A DNA stretch of 64,000 nt, from positions 7,098,634 to 7,162,633 of the forward strand of contig NZ_CP049780.1 of assembly GCF_011193355.1 (NCBI RefSeq). Direction: 5' to 3'. This document shows positions 40,964 through 48,608 of the stretch, one piece after another (position 1 is the first letter of the stretch; the number at the start of each line of letters is the position of its first letter). The position numbers and the translations under genes are program-made. Source of the DNA: Streptomyces sp. JB150 (GTDB lineage: Bacteria > Actinomycetota > Actinomycetes > Streptomycetales > Streptomycetaceae). The notes beneath the pieces were generated by a model, which had not been told where the DNA came from, ran no database searches, and worked only from the letters and a program-made list of their open reading frames with translations.

Positions 40964-42424
40964 ATGGCCGAGAGTGTGAGCGTCGCCCGGGCGGGCGCCC
41001 TGCGCCTGGGCACACCGAGCGCGATCGCGGTCGTGGCGGGCGCCTTCACCGCCACCCAACTCCTGCTGGTGCCGCCCGCCATGGGCCTCGGCTGGGACGA
41101 GATCGTCTACGTCAGCCAGGTCGGCGACCACGCCCCGGCCGCCTTCTTCAGCGCGCCCCGCGCCCGAGGCGTCAGCGTGCTGGTCGCCCCCATCGCCTCC
41201 TGGTCGTCCTCGACCCCGCTGCTGCGCGTCTACCTCGCCGTCCTCTCCGGCCTCGCTCTCTACCTCGCCCTGCGCACCTGGCGCGGCCTGTTCCCGGCGC
41301 GCGTCCTGGCCGGCGGCGGCGCCCTGTTCGCCACCCTGTGGGTGACGCTCTTCTACGGCCCGAGCGCCATGCCCAACTACTGGGTCGCCGTGGGCGCACT
41401 GACCGCCGTCGGCTGCTTCCTGCGCGCCCGCGCCGACGACCGCGACCGGGCCGCCCTGTGGGGTCTCGCGGCGAGCGCCGCGCTGATGGCACTCATGCGG
41501 CCCACCGACGCCGTCTACGTGACCGCCCCCCTGCTCGTCCTCGCCCTCGCCCGGCGCCGGTGGCGGCCCTTCGCCGTCCTCGTCGCGGGCCTCGCCGCCG
41601 GCGGCGCCCAGTGGGTCGTCGAGGCCTACAGCGGCCACGGCGGCCTGGCGCAGCGGCTCGCCGACGCCTCCCGCATCCAGGGCGGGCTCGGGTGGCACTT
41701 CGCCGTGGACGACCAGCTGCGCGGACTGATCGGCCGCACCCTGTGCCGGCCCTGCACCGGACCGCTGCCCCACCCGGCCGTCTACCTGTGGTGGTTCGCG
41801 CTGTGGGCGCTCGCCGCCGTCGCCGTGGCCGTCGCCGTCCGCGCCCGGCGGCCCCTGCCCACTGTGCTGCCGCTCGCCTGCGCCGTCACGGCCGCCGTGC
41901 CCTACCTGTTCCTGATCGGCTACGCGGCCCCCCGCTTCCTGCTGCCCGCCTACGCGCTGGCCGCGATCCCCGTCGCCGACGCCCTGTGGCGCCTGGCCAC
42001 CACCCCGCGCGGCGGCCCGCGGCCGGTGGCCGCCGTCGTCGTCGCGCTCGGCCTCGCCGGCCATCTCGCCGTGCAGTGGGCGATCCTCGACCGCACCGTC
42101 CAGCGCACCGTCGACGACCGCCGCGCCTGGGCGCGCACCGCCGGGGAACTGCACCGGCTCGGCGTCCGCCCGCCCTGCCTGCTCACCGGCCACACCGCCA
42201 TCCCGCTCGCCTACTACACCGGCTGCTCCTCCGCGGCGACCGGCGGCAACAACGAGAACATCACCGTGCCCGCCATCCTCGACGCCACCCGCCGCATCCC
42301 GGTCGCCGCGCTCGGCACGTCCAGCGGCGCCCCGCCGTCGTACGCCCGCTCCTGGACGCCGTACCGCTTCGACCGGCTCCGCCTCTACCTCGCCCCGCCG
42401 CCCGGCGAGAACGGCCGCGCGTGA
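40964..42424 (+). CDS. Polytopic membrane protein, GT-C-like glycosyltransferase candidate
   Basis: The 486-residue protein has about 9-11 hydrophobic segments. After the first span it has MGLGWDEIVYVSQVGDHAPA, with an acidic Asp-Glu pair in the first extracytoplasmic loop, as in GT-C enzymes (mannosyl/arabinosyltransferases using polyprenyl-phosphate sugars). The segment LFYGPSAMPNYWVAVGALTA and a C-terminal soluble part (LLTGHTAIPLAYYTGCSSAA) follow. The ATG at 40964 has GGAGGGA upstream. It overlaps the next gene by 4 bp, so both products likely act together in the envelope. Confidence 0.75.
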   Translation: MAESVSVARAGALRLGTPSAIAVVAGAFTATQLLLVPPAMGLGWDEIVYVSQVGDHAPAAFFSAPRARGVSVLVAPIASWSSSTPLLRVYLAVLSGLALYLALRTWRGLFPARVLAGGGALFATLWVTLFYGPSAMPNYWVAVGALTAVGCFLRARADDRDRAALWGLAASAALMALMRPTDAVYVTAPLLVLALARRRWRPFAVLVAGLAAGGAQWVVEAYSGHGGLAQRLADASRIQGGLGWHFAVDDQLRGLIGRTLCRPCTGPLPHPAVYLWWFALWALAAVAVAVAVRARRPLPTVLPLACAVTAAVPYLFLIGYAAPRFLLPAYALAAIPVADALWRLATTPRGGPRPVAAVVVALGLAGHLAVQWAILDRTVQRTVDDRRAWARTAGELHRLGVRPPCLLTGHTAIPLAYYTGCSSAATGGNNENITVPAILDATRRIPVAALGTSSGAPPSYARSWTPYRFDRLRLYLAPPPGENGRA

Positions 42425-43362
42425 CGCCGCGGGCGCCCGCGGCGGCCCCCGTCCGCCGCCGGACGTACTGGCGGACCCTGCTCGCCCTGGCCGTGCCGGC
42501 CGCCGCGGTGTGGCTGGCCCGGCACCACTGGGCGGTGCTGGAGAGCGGCGCCGGGCGGCTCGCCGTCGCCGACCACGGCTGGCTCCTGGTGGGCGCCACC
42601 GCCGTCACCGCGACCTGGGTGTGCTCGGCCCTCGCCCAGCAGGGCGCGGTCACGCGCGGGCTGCCCGCCGGGCGGCTCGTCGCCACCCAGTTCGCCGCCT
42701 CCGCCGCCAACCAGGTGCTGCCCGCCGGGGTCGGCGCGGGCGCCGTGAACCTGCGGTTCCTGATGCGCTGCGGCCTCCCGGCGGCCGGCGCGGCGACCGC
42801 CTACGCGGTGAAGGCGACGGCCCAGGCGGTGGTCCGCGTGGTGCTCATCGCCGCCCTGGCGCTGGCCTGCCCCGGAGTCCTCCGGTTGCCGCAGGCCGCC
42901 GCCGGCCCGCTGCTTCTCGCTGTCGCCGGGGCGCTGGCCCTGCTGCTGGCCGCCGTGCGGCTGTGGCCGCGCGGGCGCCGGGCGGCGGCCGCCGTGCTCA
43001 GGGACGTGCGGGCGGTGCACGCCCGGCCGCACCGGGCGGCGGCCCTGTGGGGCGGGTCGCTGGCCTTCGTGGTGCTGCACGCCGTCGCGCTGATCGCCGT
43101 CACCCAGGCCGTCGCCCTGCCCCTGCCGCCCGTCCGGGTCGCCCTGGTCCACCTCGCCGCCAGCAGCGCCGCCGCCCTGCTGCCCACCCCCGGCGGGCTC
43201 GGCTCGCTCGACGCGGCGCTCGCCTTCGCCCTCGCCGCCGCCGGCGCCCCGGCCGCCGCCGCGGCCTCCGCCGTGCTCGGCTACCGGCTGCTCACCCTCT
43301 GGCTGCCCCTCCTCCCGGGCCTGCTGGTCCTCGCGTTGCTGGTGCGACGCCGGGCCCTGTGA
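42421..43362 (+). CDS. LPG-synthase-TM-like (UPF0104/AglD-type) membrane protein
   Basis: The 313-residue protein has about 8 spans. It shows TQFAASAANQVLPAGVGAGA, FLMRCGLPAAGAATAYAV and LLPTPGGLGSLDAALAFALA, the conserved segments of the lysylphosphatidylglycerol synthase TM-region/UPF0104 family. These proteins lack the LPG synthase catalytic domain and are often paired with glycosyltransferases, possibly as flippases or accessory subunits. GTG 42421 is coupled to the upstream gene by GTGA. Role inferred from the pairing. Confidence 0.82.
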   Translation: MTPRAPAAAPVRRRTYWRTLLALAVPAAAVWLARHHWAVLESGAGRLAVADHGWLLVGATAVTATWVCSALAQQGAVTRGLPAGRLVATQFAASAANQVLPAGVGAGAVNLRFLMRCGLPAAGAATAYAVKATAQAVVRVVLIAALALACPGVLRLPQAAAGPLLLAVAGALALLLAAVRLWPRGRRAAAAVLRDVRAVHARPHRAAALWGGSLAFVVLHAVALIAVTQAVALPLPPVRVALVHLAASSAAALLPTPGGLGSLDAALAFALAAAGAPAAAAASAVLGYRLLTLWLPLLPGLLVLALLVRRRAL

Positions 43363-43441
43363 GGCGAACAGGTGTTTCCGGGCCGTCGGCCGCTGGTAGG
43401 ACTCCGGTGTCGGGCGGAGGGCGTGGGCGAGGGGGAGTGGC

Positions 43442-44302
43442 ATGGCGTACGACGCGACGGAGGGCGGCCGGCCGGCGGAGGAGTTCTTCACCCCGGGGAC
43501 CGCGTCCTTCACCGAGTTCCTGGCCGCCCACCGCCCCGGACTGCTGCCGACCCGCAGCCCCTTGCCGGCCGGTGTGCGCACCGCCCCCGGCACCGCCCCG
43601 CACGGCACCACCGTGCTCGCCCTCGCCTACCGCGACGGCGTGCTGATCGCGGGCGACCGCAGGGCCACGATGGGCAACCTCATCGCCCAGCGCGACCTGG
43701 AGAAGGTCCATCCCGCCGACGACCACACCGCGGTGGCCTTCGCCGGCACGGTCGGGCTGGCCCTGGACATGGTGAGGCTGTACCAGGTCGAGCTGACCCA
43801 CTTCGAGAAGATCGAGGGCACGCCGATGAGCCTCAGCGCCAAGGCGACGCGGCTGTCCGGGATGCTGCGGCAGAACCTCGGCCAGGCCATGCAGGGGCTC
43901 GCCGTCGTCCCGCTGCTGGCCGGCTACGCGGACGGACGCGGCCGCATCTTCGGCTTCGACGTCGCCGGCGGCACCTACGAGAAGACCGGCTTCCACGCGG
44001 AGGGCTCCGGAGCGCCGTACGCCCGCGGAGCGCTGAAGAAGCTGTACCGGCCCGGCATGACCCGCCGCGAGGCCGCCCTCGCCGCGCTCCAGGCGCTGTG
44101 GGACGCGGCCGACGACGACGCGGCGACCGGCGGACCCGACATCGGCCGGCGCATCTTCCCGGTCGTCGCGGTCATCACCGAGGACGGCTTCGATCGGCTG
44201 CCGGAGGCGGAGACGGCGGACCTGAGCCGGGAGATGACCGAGCAGCGCCGCACCCGCCCGGACGGGCCGAACGCCGGTCTGCGCGCCGCCTCGCGTACCT
44301 GA
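43442..44302 (+). CDS. Second (solitary) 20S proteasome beta subunit
   Basis: The 286-residue precursor has a propeptide of about 55 residues (FFTPGTASFTEFLAAHRPGL) ending in PHG, then catalytic Thr56 in TTVLALAYRDGVLIAGDRRA. Relative to that Thr, the Asp at 17 and the Lys at 33 (QRDLEKVH) of the active site are both kept. Later segments GLAVVPLLAGYADGRGRIFG and LWDAADDDAATGGPDIGRR match PrcB. No alpha subunit, Pup, Dop, PafA or ARC gene is in the window, so this is a paralogue outside the usual locus. It could replace the housekeeping beta subunit under some condition. Confidence 0.88.
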   Translation: MAYDATEGGRPAEEFFTPGTASFTEFLAAHRPGLLPTRSPLPAGVRTAPGTAPHGTTVLALAYRDGVLIAGDRRATMGNLIAQRDLEKVHPADDHTAVAFAGTVGLALDMVRLYQVELTHFEKIEGTPMSLSAKATRLSGMLRQNLGQAMQGLAVVPLLAGYADGRGRIFGFDVAGGTYEKTGFHAEGSGAPYARGALKKLYRPGMTRREAALAALQALWDAADDDAATGGPDIGRRIFPVVAVITEDGFDRLPEAETADLSREMTEQRRTRPDGPNAGLRAASRT

Positions 44303-44328
44303 AGTGCCCGCCGGTTCGTTGACCGGGC

Positions 44329-44553
44329 ATGATCAGTGAATCGTCGGTGCCCGAGCTGGCACGTCAGTACGGCCTCTCTCCGCTCACCGCCCAGTACGTG
44401 CTGGACCTCCGGGCCCGCTTGAAGGAGGAGTACCCGGCCGACGCGGACGCCCGGGAACGGGCGTTCTCGGAGGCCGTGCGCACCGCGTGGGAGCGTGGGG
44501 AGCCGTGGGCGCGGGAGTGGGTGACGGCGGCGGCCAAGCAGAGCGGGGCCTGA
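44329..44553 (+). CDS. Small hypothetical protein
   Basis: The 74-residue protein begins MISESSVPELARQYGLSPLT, continues with AQYVLDLRARLKEEYPADAD and ends EPWAREWVTAAAKQSGA. It is predicted helical and has no membrane span. It lies 26 bp after the proteasome beta gene in the same direction and may share its mRNA. The ribosome binding site is weak. Function unknown. Confidence 0.65.
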   Translation: MISESSVPELARQYGLSPLTAQYVLDLRARLKEEYPADADARERAFSEAVRTAWERGEPWAREWVTAAAKQSGA

Positions 44554-44771
44554 ACCGGCCGGCTGAGTGGTCTCGGCCGCGTGCCGGGGCCCGGTCGCGT
44601 GCCGGGGGCCGTTCGCGGCCGGTTCGACACGTCCCGGCACGCGGCGCGGCCTACCGCCACTCGGGTGTGTCATGAACCACCAGGTTGGAGGCCGCGTGAT
44701 CGGGAAACGCGGAGAGGACGACGACCCACCGAGGTCGACGACCCGAGCCCCGACACCACAGGGAGGCAGTC

Positions 44772-45278
44772 ATGGGCGAGACGGACCGCACGCGACCGGA
44801 AGGCATGGCGGACGACGCCTACCAGCCCACCGGAACCAACGAGGAGCAGGAGGACGCCGCGCCCCTCGATCTGCAGGACGCGGTCGACGAGCGGACGTAC
44901 GACGACACCCTCGACGAGGGCTACTCCCCGCCGGAGAAGCCGCTCGGCGTCACCAAGCACGGCATCACGGCGGCCGAGCAGCACGACGGCGAGAGTCTCG
45001 ACCAGCGGCTCGCCCAGGAAGTGCCCGACACCCAGGAGACCGCCGGGGACGACATCGGGGACCTGCCGGGAGGCGACGGCGAACCCGTCGACCCGGAGGC
45101 GGGCGGCGCCCGCGCCGGACGCCTGGTCGCCCCCGACGAGGGCGTCCACACGGACACGACCCGGGAGCAGGTCGCCCGGGACGTGGGCATCGACGGGGGC
45201 GCCGCGGGCGCCGAGGAGGCCGCGATGCACATCACCGACGACGACATGACGTCACCGGTGGAGGAGGAGACCCCCTGA
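44772..45278 (+). CDS. DUF5709 protein
   Basis: The 168-residue very acidic protein is rich in Asp, Glu, Gly and Pro. It contains the DUF5709 landmark DEGYSPPEKPLGVTKHGITA and QRLAQEVPDTQE, with repeated short D/E/G segments and MHITDDD near the end. It is probably disordered. Such proteins are widespread in Streptomyces and often stress-induced, but have no known activity. The ATG follows GGGAGG. Confidence 0.85.
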   Translation: MGETDRTRPEGMADDAYQPTGTNEEQEDAAPLDLQDAVDERTYDDTLDEGYSPPEKPLGVTKHGITAAEQHDGESLDQRLAQEVPDTQETAGDDIGDLPGGDGEPVDPEAGGARAGRLVAPDEGVHTDTTREQVARDVGIDGGAAGAEEAAMHITDDDMTSPVEEETP

Positions 45279-45327
45279 CGCGGACGGACAGCCCCGCGTC
45301 AGGGGCGGGAAGTGCCGGGCGGCCGGC

Positions 45328-45534
45328 TCAAGGCAGCAGCTTGTCGAGAGCCGCCGGCCCCTCCTGGGCCAGCTTGCGCTTGGCCCATTCCAGGTTGCGG
45401 GGGGTGAGGTCCTTTCCGGAGGCCAGGACCAGGTCCTCCGGCGACACGTCGGTGCCGGTGCGGGCGTGGAGCAGGCTGTCCGGGGTGGCGCGGTCCTGGG
45501 ACGGCCGGGACGCGCCGGAATGTGACGTCGACAT
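45328..45534 (-). CDS. Small conserved hypothetical protein
   Basis: The 68-residue product includes LLHARTGTDVSPEDLVLASG and LTPRNLEWAKRKLAQEGPAA, ending LDKLLP. The C-terminal half looks like a short helical pair. GAGGAGCGG precedes ATG 45534 at a normal distance. It converges on the DUF5709 gene. I recognise it as a recurrent Streptomyces small protein without known function. Confidence 0.72.
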   Translation of the reverse strand: MSTSHSGASRPSQDRATPDSLLHARTGTDVSPEDLVLASGKDLTPRNLEWAKRKLAQEGPAALDKLLP

Positions 45535-45752
45535 GATCTCCGCTCCTCGATCCGGTTCGTTGTTTCGGCCCCGGTGCTGGCAACGGGTCTGATAACACCA
45601 TTCACCCAGGGCGCGCGCAGTGCATCCGGAAGCGCCGGGGCACGCCCTCCGCGAGCGTGCCGAACACGGTCTCCGGCCATGTCAGTGGCGGGTGCCATGC
45701 TGTGCGTGAGGGTCTTCGACGCGGCGGGACGCGGTGACAGAGGGGGGCGGAC

Positions 45753-46103
45753 GTGGGGTTCCACGGTGAGATCTGGCAGGTGCGTGCCGGGGAGGGACGG
45801 ATCGGGGAGATCCTGATCTACGACGCGGACTTCCCGTGGCTGTCGGGCGCGTTCACGCCCGGCCCGGCGTACGACGACACCGTCCGTGATCTGTTCGCGC
45901 GCGAGCTGGAGCTGGTCGAACGGCTCGCGGAACAGGACGAGGACGCGCTGGTGGACGCGTGGGAGAAGGTTTACGACGAGATCCGCCGACGCGTGTCGCT
46001 GTGCTCACCGGACGGCCCGGTGCCCGATTTCCTGCTGCACATCGAGGGCGACCGGGCGTGGTTCCGGTGGAGCGACGAGCCGTTCGAGGAACCGGCGGCC
46101 TGA
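45753..46103 (+). CDS. Hypothetical protein
   Basis: The 116-residue product begins MGFHGEIWQVRAGEGRIGEI, has LIYDADFPWLSGAFTPGPAY and ends FRWSDEPFEEPAA. Mixed alpha/beta prediction, acidic, cytoplasmic. AGGGGGG precedes GTG 45753. It is reminiscent of actinomycete proteins of unknown function linked to immunity or cell-wall loci, but I cannot assign it. It converges on the oxidoreductase gene. Confidence 0.72.
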   Translation: MGFHGEIWQVRAGEGRIGEILIYDADFPWLSGAFTPGPAYDDTVRDLFARELELVERLAEQDEDALVDAWEKVYDEIRRRVSLCSPDGPVPDFLLHIEGDRAWFRWSDEPFEEPAA

Positions 46104-46146
46104 CGGCCTGAGCGGAGAGAGGGGGCCGACCAGGCGGCCGGCCTGA

Positions 46147-47052
46147 TTACGGGCGGCGCAGCAGGGCCTCCGCCTCGGCCAGGATTTCCGTGACGCGCAG
46201 GCCGAAGGCGGCGTCGCACGGGTGGGGGCGGCCACCGTCGGCGGACTCGCGCAGGGCGTGCGCGGCGCGGGTGAGGGTGGGGACGATGCCCTCGGAGCTG
46301 TCCGGGAGGACGGCCACGCCGGCCGAACCGCGCAGTTCCACGCCCACGCCCGCCGCCTCGGGCGGGGCGGTGAGACTGAGGGTGAGCGTGCTGGACGCGC
46401 CGCCGGTGTGCTCGAGGACCAGGTGCGCGGTGTCCCCGGGGCCGGGGGCCGCCGCCGTCACCCGGCGGGCGTCGCCGAGGACGGGCAGCAGCACGGACAG
46501 GGCGTGCGGGCCGACGTCCCACAGCGCCCCCTTCTCCCGCCGCCACGGAGAGGCCGCGAACGGGTTGTCCCCGGCGGGGGCGCCGCCCGGCTCCGGGCTG
46601 AACAGCGCGGCGAGCCACTGGGCGCGCGCCGTGAACCAGCCGCCGGTGCCCGCCTGTTGGGTGATCCACGCCTCGGTGTCGGCCTGGAAGCGGGAGGTGA
46701 AGAAGACCACCGACGCCACCCGCGCCTCCCGCACGGCCTCGGCCACCGCCCGGGCCCGTTCCGGGGTCACGGCGAGCGGCTTGTCCAGCAGCAGATGACG
46801 GCCCGCGCGCGCCGCCCGCACCGCCAGCTCCGCCTGCACGTCCGGCGGCAGCGCCACGGCGACCGCGTCCACGTCGGCGAGGAGGGCGTCCACGTCGTCG
46901 TAGGCGCGGACGCCGTGCAGGTCCGCGAGCTCCTTCGCGGCGTCCGGGCGCCGCCCCCACACACCGGCGAAGTCGAGTCCGTCGTGCCCGGCGAGGGCGG
47001 GCGCGTACGCCATCCGCGCCCACGGGCCGGTCCCGAGCAGTCCGATGCGCAT
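46147..47052 (-). CDS. Gfo/Idh/MocA-family oxidoreductase
   Basis: The 301-residue protein has the N-terminal NAD(P)-binding start MRIGLLGTGPWARMAYAPAL, VAVALPPDVQAELAVRAARA, the conserved EKP-like motif as LLLDKPLAV (Asp for Glu, Lys kept) and a C-terminal alpha/beta domain with WDVGPHALSVLLPVLGD. Members oxidise or reduce sugars and inositols. It is shorter than the common 330-380. GGAGGG precedes ATG 47052. The upstream 110 bp is filled with repeated GTGTCGATCGG-like phrases. Confidence 0.85.
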   Translation of the reverse strand: MRIGLLGTGPWARMAYAPALAGHDGLDFAGVWGRRPDAAKELADLHGVRAYDDVDALLADVDAVAVALPPDVQAELAVRAARAGRHLLLDKPLAVTPERARAVAEAVREARVASVVFFTSRFQADTEAWITQQAGTGGWFTARAQWLAALFSPEPGGAPAGDNPFAASPWRREKGALWDVGPHALSVLLPVLGDARRVTAAAPGPGDTAHLVLEHTGGASSTLTLSLTAPPEAAGVGVELRGSAGVAVLPDSSEGIVPTLTRAAHALRESADGGRPHPCDAAFGLRVTEILAEAEALLRRP

Positions 47053-47162
47053 ACGGCGCCCTCCACGGTGTCGAAACGGTGTCGGATCAGTGTGTTCGTC
47101 GGTGTCGATCGGCGTCGACAAGTGTTGATTGACATCGACTGGTGCCGATCGGGTGTCGATCG
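47053..47162. repeat. Clustered GGTGTCGATCGG-type repeats upstream of the oxidoreductase
   Basis: Phrases of the form GGTGTCGA(T/A)(C/A)GG recur about six times (near 47068, 47079, 47099, 47108, 47139 and 47153), some spaced about 10-11 bp, i.e. about one helical turn. There is also a looser inverted arrangement around gttgattgacatcgac. The block lies immediately upstream of the leftward oxidoreductase gene and could be a cooperative operator array. Confidence 0.5.
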
Positions 47163-47398
47163 GTGCCGGGCATCCTTCGGTCGTATCCCGCGCGCCCGGC
47201 CGCACCGAGCCTGCCATACCGACCGGCCGCCCGCGCAAGCCGGTTGTCCGAGTCCGGCCCGGCCCGGTCCGGTCCGCGTGGGGCAGGAGGCTGGTGATTT
47301 TGCCGGTGCCCTCTGTGCCGTGCCGCCCTGACAGTGAGCGAGCCGCTCCGGCGGCGAACCCCACACCCCACAGTGCACGACAGAGAGGACGACTCGAC

Positions 47399-48325
47399 GT
47401 GCAGCAGCATGCGCAGCACCACGCCGACTCCCCAGCCCCCCGCCGGCGCCGCCGCACCGGCCGCCTCACCGGACTCGCCGCCGCGACCGCGGCACTGGTC
47501 GGACTCAGCACCCTCAGCGGCACCGGCGCCCACGCCGCCGACAACCCCTACGAGCGCGGCCCGGCGCCGACCAACGCGAGCATCGAGGCGCTGCGCGGCC
47601 CGTACGCCGTCTCGCAGACCTCCGTCTCCTCGCTGGCCGTCACCGGCTTCGGCGGCGGCACCATCTACTACCCGACCACCACCGCGGACGGCACCTTCGG
47701 CGCCGTCGCGATCTCGCCCGGCTTCACCGCGTACGAGTCCTCCATCGCCTGGCTGGGCCCGCGCCTGGCCTCGCAGGGCTTCGTGGTGTTCACCATCGAC
47801 ACCAACACCACCATGGACCAGCCGGACTCCCGCGGCGACCAGCTGCTCGCCGCGCTGGACTACCTGACCCAGCGCAGCTCCGTGCGCAGCCGGGTCGACG
47901 CCACCCGGCTCGGCGTGATGGGCCACTCAATGGGCGGCGGCGGCAGCCTGGAGGCCGCGAAGGACCGGCCCTCCCTCCAGGCCGCGATCCCGCTGACGCC
48001 GTGGAACCTGGACAAGACCTGGCCCGAGGTCAGGACGCCCACCCTGATCTTCGGCGCCGACGGCGACACGATCGCCCCGGTCTCCAGCCACGCCGAGCCC
48101 TTCTACCAGAACCTGCCGTCGTCGCTGGACAAGGCCTACCTGGAGCTGAACAACGCCAGCCACTTCACGCCCAACAGCAACGACACGACGATCGCGAAGT
48201 ACAGCATCAGCTGGCTCAAGCGGTTCATCGACAACGACACCCGCTACGAGCAGTTCCTGTGCCCGCTGCCGCGTCCGAGCCTGACCATCGAGGAGTACCG
48301 GGGCAACTGCCCGCACACGTCCTGA
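47399..48325 (+). CDS. Secreted cutinase / PET-hydrolase-type alpha/beta hydrolase
   Basis: The 308-residue precursor has an Arg-rich signal peptide (cleavage near [12 protein letters not shown], residue 46). The mature sequence closely follows Thermobifida cutinase and leaf-branch compost cutinase: [50 protein letters not shown]. The triad is Ser177 (GHSMGGGGS), Asp223 (GADGDTIAP) and His255 (NASHFTPNS). Binding-site Trp202 (PLTPW) and the C-terminal disulfide Cys288-Cys304 are kept; the oxyanion Tyr is Phe109 (SPGFT). It should hydrolyse cutin, triacylglycerols and possibly polyesters. GAGAGGA precedes GTG 47399. Confidence 0.9.
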   Translation: MQQHAQHHADSPAPRRRRRTGRLTGLAAATAALVGLSTLSGTGAHAADNPYERGPAPTNASIEALRGPYAVSQTSVSSLAVTGFGGGTIYYPTTTADGTFGAVAISPGFTAYESSIAWLGPRLASQGFVVFTIDTNTTMDQPDSRGDQLLAALDYLTQRSSVRSRVDATRLGVMGHSMGGGGSLEAAKDRPSLQAAIPLTPWNLDKTWPEVRTPTLIFGADGDTIAPVSSHAEPFYQNLPSSLDKAYLELNNASHFTPNSNDTTIAKYSISWLKRFIDNDTRYEQFLCPLPRPSLTIEEYRGNCPHTS

Positions 48326-48608
48326 ACTCCCTGAGTCTCCCGCACCTCGCCGCGCCTCGCGGCACCACGGCGGTCGCGTATCCGACGCGGCCGCCGTGGG
48401 CGTGTGCGGGTGGAGACGTGTGTGAGTGGGGCGTGTGTGGGTGAGGGCGTGTGCCGGCGTGGCCGCAGGCCTCGGTGGCCGTAGGCCTGTGTGTCCGTTG
48501 TGCGGTCGCACTGCGTCGCGGGTCCGCTGCTTGGGCGTCGGCACAGACGCCCGGCCGGAGGCGGACGTTTGCCTTCCGCCTGCCGTTACTCGTGCGTAAC
48601 CTGCGGGA
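48326..48608. other. Spacer between the cutinase and LuxR-type genes
   Basis: This 283-bp region contains a G/T-rich run of gtgtg-type phrases (48395-48450) and a complementary-looking C/A-rich style further on, but no gene. GCGTAACCT shortly before ATG 48609 may be part of the promoter of the regulator. Confidence 0.45.
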
